In this document: positions 27,683 to 34,467 of the stretch, piece after piece
How the letters are laid out: each line of letters begins with the position of its first letter
Numbering within the stretch: position 1 is the stretch's first letter
Source of the DNA: Armatimonadota bacterium
Lineage (GTDB): Bacteria; Sysuimicrobiota; Sysuimicrobiia; Sysuimicrobiales; Kaftiobacteriaceae
Assembly (NCBI GenBank): GCA_031081675.1
Contig: JAVHLZ010000010.1
Span: forward strand, 1 to 35,765
Length of the DNA: 35,765 bases
Direction of reading: 5' to 3'
Position numbers and translations under genes: made by a program
The notes under the pieces: model-generated
What the model was told of the DNA's origin: nothing
The model's input: only the letters and a program-made list of their open reading frames with translations
Databases searched by the model: none

Positions 27683-28234
27683 TCAGAGCTCCTCCTCGTC
27701 CTCGTCCTCGCGGCGCAGGCCCGGGCGGTACACCAGCACGTAGCGGGAGATCTGGAAGCTGCAGGCCTCCCAGAAGCGCAGCCCTCGCAGGTTGCCGGCC
27801 GACACCGACGCGTGCACGTCCTGGCAGCCGCGCTCCCGCAGGAAGGCGATCACGGCTTCGGCCATCCGGCGCCCGTAGCCTTCCCGACGATACTCGGGGT
27901 ACACGTAGAATTCGGCGATCATCCCCTGCAGGCGGTGGCGGTCGGCGACCTGCGGGGTGACGATGGCCACCGCGAAGCCCACCCGCCGGCCGTCGGCCAC
28001 CCCCCACCAGATGTGCCGGTGCCGGCCCTGCTCGGAGAAGATGTGCTTGAGGTAGGCGTCCAGCCACTCGTCGGTGGGCGCCTCCCCGGCCACCTCCTCC
28101 CGGTACCGCCGGAGCCAGTCGCGGAACCGGCGGTCGTCCGGCGAGACGTACTCCAGCGTCACCGTCGCCGATGACGCCGGCCGCACGGGGTCCGCAGGTC
28201 GGGACGTCTCACGTCGGGACGCCGGTTCGCTCAT
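27683..28234 (-). CDS. GNAT-family N-acetyltransferase
   Basis: A 183-residue acetyltransferase. Motif A, EFYVYPEYRREGYGRRMAEA near residues 111–130, contains the acetyl-CoA pyrophosphate loop R-x-E-G-Y-G. DVHASVSAGNLRGLRFWEAC is the motif B region with the N-x-x-x-x-x-F-W pattern. The N-terminal head is serine/arginine/proline-rich and the C-terminus ends in an acidic DEDEEEL run. The acceptor is unknown. It sits between the two carboxylase subunit genes; control of CoA enzymes by lysine acetylation is one possibility, without direct evidence. Confidence 0.8.
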   Translation of the reverse strand: MSEPASRRETSRPADPVRPASSATVTLEYVSPDDRRFRDWLRRYREEVAGEAPTDEWLDAYLKHIFSEQGRHRHIWWGVADGRRVGFAVAIVTPQVADRHRLQGMIAEFYVYPEYRREGYGRRMAEAVIAFLRERGCQDVHASVSAGNLRGLRFWEACSFQISRYVLVYRPGLRREDEDEEEL

Positions 28235-28283
28235 CTCGGGGATCCGAGCAGGAAATTCCGCGCGCCCGCCCCGGCTCCTGCTG

Positions 28284-28375
28284 GGGGAGGGACGAAGGAA
28301 GAGGGAAGAAGGAAGAGGGATGAGGGAGGAGGATGAGATCTCCCTTTTCCCTCTTCCCTCTTCCCTTTTCCCTAT
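28284..28375 (-). repeat. Long purine/pyrimidine inverted repeat, copy 2
   Basis: Same design as 21119–21236. Directly after the carboxyltransferase stop (minus strand) comes an A/G arm of GGGAAGAGGGAA units (about 28371–28340). A short spacer follows, then a C/T arm of TCCCTCTTCCTTCTTCCC type (about 28325–28287), ending about 50 bp before the GNAT start. The arms pair extensively. A second copy in the same orientation relative to genes shows it is a dispersed element. Confidence 0.75.
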
Positions 28376-29920
28376 TCACAGCGGCAGATTGTCGTGCTTC
28401 TTGCGCGGCAGGGTCTCGCGCTTGCCCGCCAGGGCCCGCAGGGCCGAGATCAGGCGGGGGCGCGTCCGGCGGGGCTCGATGACATCGTCCAGGTAGCCGC
28501 GGGACGCCGCCACGTAGGGCGTGGCGAACTGGGCCCGGTACTCCCGGACCAGCCGGTCCCGGAGCGCCTGGGGGTCGGCGGCCTCGGCCAGCTCGCGGCG
28601 GAAGATGATCTCGATGGCCGCCTCGGGCCCCATCACCGCGATCTCGGCGGTGGGCCACGCCAGGTTCACATCGCCCCGGATGTGCTTGCTGGACATGACG
28701 TCGTAGGCGCCGCCGTACGCCTTGCGGGTGATCACGGACAGCTTGGGGACCGTCGCCTCGCAGTAGGCGAACAGCAGCTTGGCGCCGTGGCGGATGATGC
28801 CCCCGTGCTCCTGCTCCACCCCCGGCAGGAAGCCCGGCACATCCACGAAGCTCACCAGGGGAATGTTGAACGCGTCACAGAACCGGATGAAGCGCGCCCC
28901 CTTCACCGACGCGTTGATGTCGAGGACGCCGGCCAGGACCTGGGGCTGCTGGGCCACCACGCCGACGGTGCGGCCGTCCAGGCGGGCCAGGCCCGTGATC
29001 AGGTTGGGGGCGAATCCGGCCGCCACCTCCAGAAACGTCCCGGCGTCCACCACCCGGGTGATCACCTCGCGCATGTCGTAGGGCCGCACCGGGTCGTCGG
29101 GCACGATGTCGTCCAGGGCCGGGTCCTCCCGGGCCGGATCGTCCCCGGTGTCCACCACCGGGGGGTCGTCCAGGTTGTTCTGGGGCAGGTAGGAGAGCAG
29201 GCGGCGGATCAGCTCCAGGCAGGCGGGATCGTCGTCCACCACAAAGTGGGCGACCCCGCTGCGGGTGGCGTGCACGTCGGCGCCGCCCAGCTCCTCAAAG
29301 CCCACCTCCTCCCGGGTCACCGCCTTCACCACCTGGGGGCCGGTCACGAACATGTAGCTGGTGCCCCGCACCATGATCACGAAATCGGTGATGGCCGGCG
29401 AGTACACGGCTCCCCCGGCGCAGGGTCCCATGATGGCCGAGATCTGCGGGATCACGCCCGAGGCCAGGGTGTTGCGCAGGAAGATCTCGGCGTAGCCGCC
29501 CAGGCTGGCCACGCCCTCCTGGATGCGGGCCCCGCCGGAGTCGTTGAGGCCGATGAGCGGTGCCCCCGCCCGGAGGGCCATATCCATCACCTTCACGATT
29601 TTGCGGGCGTGGCCCTCGCCCAGCGATCCCCCCAGAACCGTGAAGTCCTGGGAGAACACGAACACCAGCCGGCCGTCGATGGTCCCGTAGCCGGTGACCA
29701 CGCCGTCGGCGGGCGCCTCCACGCGGTCCAGCCCGAACTCGCGCCCGTGGGGAGTGACGAACATGTCCAGCTCGGTGAAGCTGCCGGGGTCCAGCAGCAG
29801 GTCCAGGCGCTCGCGCGCGGTCAGCTTGCCGGCCTCGTGCTGGCGGGCGACCCGCTGGGGGCCTCCCATGGCCAGGATCCGTTCGCGGCGGCGGCGCAGG
29901 TCCTCGATCCTCTCGCTCAT
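28376..29920 (-). CDS. Acyl-CoA carboxylase, carboxyltransferase subunit (PccB-like)
   Basis: A 514-residue carboxyltransferase of the crotonase superfamily. Features in order: [52 protein letters not shown] (N-terminal oxyanion loop); [17 protein letters not shown]. The C-half has [40 protein letters not shown] and [10 protein letters not shown]. It transfers the carboxyl from biotin to propionyl-CoA or another short acyl-CoA. First of the carboxylase/mutase series on this strand. Confidence 0.94.
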   Translation of the reverse strand: MSERIEDLRRRRERILAMGGPQRVARQHEAGKLTARERLDLLLDPGSFTELDMFVTPHGREFGLDRVEAPADGVVTGYGTIDGRLVFVFSQDFTVLGGSLGEGHARKIVKVMDMALRAGAPLIGLNDSGGARIQEGVASLGGYAEIFLRNTLASGVIPQISAIMGPCAGGAVYSPAITDFVIMVRGTSYMFVTGPQVVKAVTREEVGFEELGGADVHATRSGVAHFVVDDDPACLELIRRLLSYLPQNNLDDPPVVDTGDDPAREDPALDDIVPDDPVRPYDMREVITRVVDAGTFLEVAAGFAPNLITGLARLDGRTVGVVAQQPQVLAGVLDINASVKGARFIRFCDAFNIPLVSFVDVPGFLPGVEQEHGGIIRHGAKLLFAYCEATVPKLSVITRKAYGGAYDVMSSKHIRGDVNLAWPTAEIAVMGPEAAIEIIFRRELAEAADPQALRDRLVREYRAQFATPYVAASRGYLDDVIEPRRTRPRLISALRALAGKRETLPRKKHDNLPL

Positions 29921-30007
29921 CGCCGTCCTCCCTCGTCAGGCGCGCGACGCCCCGCGCGGCTGCGCGCGCTCCCGCACACCGCGGGGCGGGAACGCGGGGT
30001 CCAGCCG

Positions 30008-31096
30008 TCAGCTCCGCAGGGGGCGGATGGCGATGATGCCGTGCTTGAAGACCAGTTCGCGGCCGCCGGCGTGCTCCACCAGGAGGCTGTACGTCCCGAA
30101 ATCCCTGACCACCGCCTGGGGGATCTCATAACCGTCGCGGCAGCGGATGTGCACGGGCGTGCCCGCGGCGACCAGCTGGCGGAGGAACTCATCCTCCATG
30201 GACCCCCGCCCCGCCCGCGGGGGCTCCCGCGACTCGACCGCCGCGCCGCCCGGCCGCTCCGGGCGGATCTGGGCAACGTCCACCGCGTCCGCCGGCTCCT
30301 CCTCCCCCTCGGACCCCAGGGCGGGCATCTGGCGCTGGGGCTCCCGCAGCCTCCGGTACTGAGCCCGCATGGACTCCAGCTCTTCCCGGCGATCTCTCAT
30401 CCCCCACCCCCGTCGCTGCGACCGCTCTCCCTCCCGGGCCACGGCATCCAGGGTCGCCGCAATCACCGCCTCGGTGTCGCGACCGTCCACCAGCGCCACC
30501 CCGGCATAGCGCCGGCCCTCCCCGGCTCCGGCCACAGCCACCGTCACCAGGATCGCTTCCCCGTCCGGCACGACCACCGGCGTCACCGCTTCCAGGGTGG
30601 CCCGGCGGCCCGCGTCCAGGGCGGGCCGCAGCGCGTCCAGGGTGGCCAGGGCCACCGCCCGCAGGCGGCTGGTCCGATCCGGCAGGGCCCGGGCGCGCCC
30701 GATCAGGGGTCCGCCCTCTCCCCGCCGCAGTTCCACGGTGACCCGCACGCCGTCCGGCTGCAGGACCTCCTCCACCCGGTGGATCCTCCAGGAAGGCGCC
30801 GCGGACGGGTGGAGGCGGGCCACCCGGATCCGCCACCCGTCCACGGCCAGGGAGTAGCGGGACATCAGGGCGGCCGCCACCGCCCGGCGGACCGCCGACT
30901 CTTCCCGGTCACCCGATGCCGTCACGTAGATGGCGTCGATCTCCCCGGCATCGGTGGCCACCACCCGGGCCGCCGTGATCCCCTCCAGGCTCTCCAGCAG
31001 AGCCTCCAGGTCCTCCGCAAAGACCTCCCCGGATGTCGCGCTCGCCCTTCGGGTGGCCATGGTGTGCATGGGGAAATTCCGTGCGGTGCTGGACAT
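30008..31096 (-). CDS. Uncharacterised protein with C-terminal Hfq-like (Sm) domain
   Basis: 362 residues in three parts. Residues ~20–90 are a small alpha/beta domain (FAEDLEALLESLEGITAARV … VRRAVAAALMSRY); residues ~95–225 a second alpha/beta region (VRVTVELRRGEGGPLIGRA … ATLDALRPAL). A charged, arginine/proline-rich linker follows (~226–299). Residues 300–362 match Hfq: FLRQLVAAGTPVHIRCRDGY (Sm1) and GRELVFKHGIIAI (Sm2, with the F/Y-K-H triad at 351–353). Ordinary Hfq is 70–100 residues, so a fused form is unusual. The start could also be ATG 31069. I do not know a function for the N-terminal parts. The gene follows the GerMN gene by 57 bp. Confidence 0.7.
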   Translation of the reverse strand: MSSTARNFPMHTMATRRASATSGEVFAEDLEALLESLEGITAARVVATDAGEIDAIYVTASGDREESAVRRAVAAALMSRYSLAVDGWRIRVARLHPSAAPSWRIHRVEEVLQPDGVRVTVELRRGEGGPLIGRARALPDRTSRLRAVALATLDALRPALDAGRRATLEAVTPVVVPDGEAILVTVAVAGAGEGRRYAGVALVDGRDTEAVIAATLDAVAREGERSQRRGWGMRDRREELESMRAQYRRLREPQRQMPALGSEGEEEPADAVDVAQIRPERPGGAAVESREPPRAGRGSMEDEFLRQLVAAGTPVHIRCRDGYEIPQAVVRDFGTYSLLVEHAGGRELVFKHGIIAIRPLRS

Positions 31097-31153
31097 TCCT
31101 GCGGGCCGGATCGGCCGGGCCGCACCCCTCCGATGGCATCCGGAGGCGGGCCT

Positions 31154-31672
31154 TTAGAATTCGGGCAGCGACGGCGGCCGGGACAGCGGCCGGTCGATCA
31201 GCACCCCCTCTCCGCCCAGGGCCTCGCGCGCCTGGCCGTCGATCAGCAGCCGCACCCTCGGGACCGTGGGGATCTGGGTGGCGGTGTAGACGATCTGCCA
31301 CAGCCGGCCCAGCATGCTGGCGGTGCCGCCCCCGGAGGCCACCTCGCCGCTGAGATCCACCACGACCATGCCATCCTCGATCCGCAGGCCGCGCAGGCGC
31401 GTGCCGGACGGGATCGCCGTGGTCAGGCCCCGGGCCCGCTCGTCGGCGGTGGGGCCGGACAGGAGGGCCTGTAGGGCGCCCCGCAGGCGGGCGTGGGCGC
31501 TCCGCCCCCGCACCCGCCGGGACACGTCCTGGAGGGTGTCGCCGCCGTCGCTGGCGCGGATGAAGTACACGGCCACCGTGGTCTCCGACCGCGCCAGCCA
31601 CCACCATACGACCCCGGCCCCGACGATGGCGGCCAGCGCCGCGGCCACCCCCGCCCGGACGCGCCGACTCAT
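31154..31672 (-). CDS. GerMN-domain protein, membrane-anchored
   Basis: A 172-residue protein with an N-terminal membrane segment (residues ~8–27, ending WWWLA) and an outside GerMN domain. Typical elements are VAVYFIRASDGG, LRGALQALLSGPTADERARG, TTAIPSGTRLRGLRIEDGMV, VVDLSGEVASGGG and LLIDGQAREALGGEGV. GerMN domains occur in spore germination GerM and in envelope lipoproteins of many non-sporulating bacteria; there is no lipobox cysteine here. An envelope role is likely, exact function unknown. It lies 123 bp after the sulfur-carrier gene; that gap holds nothing I recognise. Confidence 0.78.
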   Translation of the reverse strand: MSRRVRAGVAAALAAIVGAGVVWWWLARSETTVAVYFIRASDGGDTLQDVSRRVRGRSAHARLRGALQALLSGPTADERARGLTTAIPSGTRLRGLRIEDGMVVVDLSGEVASGGGTASMLGRLWQIVYTATQIPTVPRVRLLIDGQAREALGGEGVLIDRPLSRPPSLPEF

Positions 31673-31795
31673 CCCACCCCTACGTTATCGCTGCGGACCG
31701 CCAATCCCTCCGTGCCCCGGACACGCCACGGCGGGCGCGTGGGGGTGCGAGGCCTCGGGCGGCTCCTCTCCGCGGGGGCCGCCGCGCCGGGGCGA

Positions 31796-32107
31796 TCAGG
31801 TCCGATCGCCGATCCCGGATCTCCGCGGCGTGCCCTCGCCGCCGGCCATGGCCGGGATGATGGAGACCTCCGCGTCGTCGTCGAGGGGAGTCTGCAGGCC
31901 CTGCAGAAGGCGGACGTCCTGGTCGTTGACGAAGATGGTGACAAAGCTGTGGATGCGTCCGTCGCCATCCACTAGGCGTGCCTTCAGTCCCGGAAACCGG
32001 CGCTCCAGATCGTCCACCAGGTCGGCCACCGTGGCCCCATGGGCCTCCACCACCCGCTGGTCGCTGACCAGCCGGCGCAGAGGTGTCGGAATCCGCACCG
32101 TCGCCAT
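31796..32107 (-). CDS. Ubiquitin-like sulfur carrier protein (MoaD/ThiS/CysO-type) with C-terminal tail
   Basis: A 103-residue beta-grasp protein: MATVRIPTPLRRL, then ATVADLVDDLERRFPGL, FVTIFVNDQDVRLLQGLQTP and VSIIPAMAGG. The di-glycine at 89–90 is where family members are adenylated and turned into a thiocarboxylate. The N-terminus and the IIPAMAGG end resemble mycobacterial CysO more than MoaD or ThiS. Unusually, 13 residues (EGTPRRSGIGDRT) follow the GG, so a protease would have to expose it. The gene lies 32 bp after the threonine-synthase-like gene in the SAM-riboswitch operon, which suggests sulfur delivery to an amino acid rather than to molybdopterin or thiazole. Confidence 0.88.
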   Translation of the reverse strand: MATVRIPTPLRRLVSDQRVVEAHGATVADLVDDLERRFPGLKARLVDGDGRIHSFVTIFVNDQDVRLLQGLQTPLDDDAEVSIIPAMAGGEGTPRRSGIGDRT

Positions 32108-32139
32108 CCCATCCCTCCCCGATCCGCCCGGCGGCCGGA

Positions 32140-33369
32140 TCAGCCCGTCAGGCTGGCCGCCGCGCGCTCGAACTCCCGCAGGCTGGGCGCAATCCGCAGC
32201 GGGGGTGCCACCGCGTCCGCGATCGCCTCGGCGGTCTTCAACCCCGCGCCGGTGATGTAGGCCACCACCAGCTGGTCGGGGCCGATGACCCCCTGGCGCG
32301 CCAGGGACCGCAGGGCGGCCACCGTCACCCCGCCGGCGGTCTCGGCGAACATCCCTTCGGTTCGGGCCAGCAGCTGCATCCCGTCCACAGCCTCCTCGTC
32401 CGAGACGGCGACGATGGCGCCGCCGGTGTCCCGGGCCACCCGCAGGGCGTACCGGCCGTCGGCGGGAGAGCCGATGGCCAGAGACCGCACGATGGTCTGG
32501 GGCCGGACGGGCCGCACCTCGTGGGAGCGGGAGGAAAACGCCTCCGCCACCGGCGCGCAGCCCGCCGCCTGCGCGCCGTGCACCCGGGTCGGGACGGCGG
32601 GCAGCAGCCCCACCCGGTGCAGCTCCGCGAGGCCCTTGTGGATCTTGACCATCAGGCTGCCCGACGCCACCGGCACCACCACGTGGTCGGGCGCCCGCCA
32701 CCCCAGCTGCTCGGCCACCTCGTAGCCCAGGGTCTTGCCCCCTTCGGCGTAGTACGGGCGCAGGTTCACGTTGACGAACGCCCACCGGTGCTGATCGGCG
32801 ATCTCGGCGCACAGGCGGTTCACGTCGTCGTAGGTGCCGTCCACTTCCACCAGCGTCGCCCCATAGGCCGGGGCTGCCAGAACCTTGGCCCGCTCCAGCC
32901 CCCGGGGGATGAACACCCAGGCCCGCAGTCCCGCCCGCGCGGCGTGGGCGGCCACCGCGTGGGCCAGGTTGCCCGTGGAGGCGCACGCCACCACCTGGTA
33001 GCCGAAGCGCAGCGCTGCGGCGATGGCCACGGCCACCACCCGGTCCTTGAAGGACCACGTGGGGTTGACGGTGTCGTTCTTGATGTACAGGCGCTCCAGG
33101 CCCAGCTCCCGCCCCAGGCGCGTCGCCCGTACCAGCGGCGTCCAGCCCGGAGCCAGGTCCACCTCGGGGACGCGGGAGGCGGGCAGGAGGGCCTGGTACC
33201 GCCAGATGGACGAGGGGCCGGAGGCGATCTCCTCGCGAAGGGGCCGGCGCGTCAGGGCGTCGTAGTCGTACACCACCTCCAGGGGGCCGACGCAGTTCTC
33301 ACAGACGTAGATCGGTCCCGCCGCATACTCGGCTCCGCACTCCCGGCACCGCAGCCTCTGCGCGATCAT
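32140..33369 (-). CDS. Threonine-synthase-like PLP enzyme (threonine synthase or O-phosphohomoserine sulfhydrylase-type)
   Basis: A 409-residue fold-type II PLP enzyme. An N-terminal zinc-ribbon-like head has cysteines 8, 11, 23 and 26. The PLP lysine is K108 in NPTWSFKDR, where classical threonine synthases usually have NPTGSFKDR. ACASTGNLAHAVAAHAARAG binds the cofactor phosphate side. PVASGSLMVKI and YITGAGLKT follow. By family it acts on O-phosphohomoserine. Its start overlaps the thrB stop (ATGA). The operon is under a SAM-I riboswitch and ends with a sulfur-carrier gene. A role in making homocysteine from O-phosphohomoserine plus a protein thiocarboxylate is therefore a serious alternative to threonine synthesis. 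Substrate outcome cannot be read from sequence alone. Confidence 0.88.
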   Translation of the reverse strand: MIAQRLRCRECGAEYAAGPIYVCENCVGPLEVVYDYDALTRRPLREEIASGPSSIWRYQALLPASRVPEVDLAPGWTPLVRATRLGRELGLERLYIKNDTVNPTWSFKDRVVAVAIAAALRFGYQVVACASTGNLAHAVAAHAARAGLRAWVFIPRGLERAKVLAAPAYGATLVEVDGTYDDVNRLCAEIADQHRWAFVNVNLRPYYAEGGKTLGYEVAEQLGWRAPDHVVVPVASGSLMVKIHKGLAELHRVGLLPAVPTRVHGAQAAGCAPVAEAFSSRSHEVRPVRPQTIVRSLAIGSPADGRYALRVARDTGGAIVAVSDEEAVDGMQLLARTEGMFAETAGGVTVAALRSLARQGVIGPDQLVVAYITGAGLKTAEAIADAVAPPLRIAPSLREFERAAASLTG

Positions 33370-34283
33370 CCGTCCGCCTCCTGGGCCATCACGGTCGCCC
33401 CCTGTGTGTCCACGTCCACCTGCCGGTATGCCGCCCGGTGACCGCAGTCCGCAAACGCCCGCATCATGGCGCGCCCCACGCGCTCGGCGGCCTCCCGCGG
33501 CGCCACCGCCAGGACCGCCGGCCCGCTGCCGCACACCGCCGCGCCCCACGCCCCCGCCCCGCGCGCCGCCTCCCGTGCCTCGGCGGCTCCCGGGGCGAGC
33601 TCCGCCCGGTAGGGCTGGTGCAACCGGTCCTCCATCGCCGACGCCAGCAGCTCGGTGCGCCCTGTCAGCAGGGCGGCCACCAGCCACGCCGCCCGGCCCA
33701 CGTTGTACACCGCATCGCGGAACGGTACCGCCGCCGGCAGCACCGCCCGCGCGCGCTCGGTGGCCACCGGGTAGTCGGGAATGGCCACCACCAGCGCCGC
33801 GTCCCACGCCGGGACAAACCGCGTCCAGCGCAGGCGGCCGTCGGCGCCGTCGGCCAGGACCGCCCCGCCCAGCAGCGCCGGCGCCACGTTGTCGGGGTGT
33901 CCCTCCATGCGCCAGGCCAGGTCCAGCAGCCCCGCACGGTCCAGCGGCTCTCCCAGAATCGCGTTGGCGGCCACGGCGCCGCCGACGATGGCGGCCGCGC
34001 TGCTGCCCAGCCCGCGCCCCGGGGGAATCGCATTCTCGCACCGCAGCGCAAACGCCGCCCGGCGGCCCGCCGCCTCGGCCACCGCCACCGCCGCCCGGTA
34101 GACCAGGTTGGTGGCGTCGGCGGGCAGGACACCGGCGCCCTCGCCCACCACCTCCACCACGGGGGTGTCGGCCAGGCGGGCGCGCACCACGTTGTGCAGC
34201 GTCACCGCCACGCCCAGGACGTCAAACGCCGGCCCGACGTTGGCGATGGTCGCCGGCACCCGCACGGTCACCGCGCCGCGCAT
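33366..34283 (-). CDS. thrB: Homoserine kinase
   Basis: A 305-residue GHMP kinase that makes O-phosphohomoserine. The N-terminus VRVPATIANVGPAFDVLGVA, the ATP loop PPGRGLGSSAA (87–97) and the C-terminal AAVCGSGPAVLAV motif identify it. The length is normal. The ATG at 34283 has GGGAG about 8 nt upstream and lies about 19 nt beyond the riboswitch terminator. It is the first gene of the thrB–thrC-like–sulfur-carrier operon, with a 4-bp overlap to the next gene. Confidence 0.93.
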   Translation of the reverse strand: MRGAVTVRVPATIANVGPAFDVLGVAVTLHNVVRARLADTPVVEVVGEGAGVLPADATNLVYRAAVAVAEAAGRRAAFALRCENAIPPGRGLGSSAAAIVGGAVAANAILGEPLDRAGLLDLAWRMEGHPDNVAPALLGGAVLADGADGRLRWTRFVPAWDAALVVAIPDYPVATERARAVLPAAVPFRDAVYNVGRAAWLVAALLTGRTELLASAMEDRLHQPYRAELAPGAAEAREAARGAGAWGAAVCGSGPAVLAVAPREAAERVGRAMMRAFADCGHRAAYRQVDVDTQGATVMAQEADG

Positions 34284-34301
34284 CCCCTGGCTCCCGACAA
34301 C

Positions 34302-34329
34302 AAAAACCCCCTCCCAATTCCTGGAGGGG
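34302..34329 (-). terminator. Intrinsic terminator of the SAM-I riboswitch
   Basis: Minus strand: CCCCTCC (34329–34323), loop AGGAATTG, GGAGGGG, then G and TTTTT (34306–34302). The loop and adjoining bases GGAATTGG (34321–34314) are perfectly complementary to CCAATTCC (34359–34352) at the 3' side of the aptamer, and GAGGG/CCCTC can pair inside. This gives a competing antiterminator. SAM binding, which stabilises the aptamer, should favour the terminator, so the operon would be off when SAM is plentiful. Confidence 0.85.
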
Positions 34330-34339
34330 TGGCATCCCT

Positions 34340-34448
34340 CTCTTATCTCTCGGAATTGGTTCCGCGGGAGTTGGCACCTTGCGGCGCCGGAAGCGCCGCA
34401 GGTTGCCGGGGGTCATCGGGCCCGTCCCTCGCCCACTCTGGATAAGAG
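34340..34448 (-). ncRNA. SAM-I (S-box) riboswitch aptamer
   Basis: A 109-nt leader element on the minus strand. P1 is CTCTTATC (34448–34441) with GATAAGAG (34347–34340). Conserved core blocks in order: CAGAGTGG, GAGGGACGGGCCCGATGA, CGGCAACC, a GC-rich P3 (TGCGGCG…CGCCGCA), AAGGTGCCAACTCC and GAGAGATAAGAG. These match the SAM-I consensus (GAGGGAC…GCCC-GAUGA…GCAACC…AGGUGC-AA-UCC) closely. It is followed by a terminator and thrB. SAM-I elements normally control methionine, cysteine and SAM genes, so placement before thrB/thrC is informative. Confidence 0.95.
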
Positions 34449-34467
34449 CGCCTATGCAATTTGCTCT

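Noticed and set aside
28394-31474. Very long plus-strand open frame opposite the carboxyltransferase and Hfq-fusion genes
   Set aside because: Antisense to well-supported genes, with histidine/glycine/arginine-rich composition and no family features; a by-product of high GC.
32108-33058. Long upstream extension of the sulfur-carrier frame
   Set aside because: It overlaps the threonine-synthase-like gene out of frame; the beta-grasp domain starts at ATG 32107.
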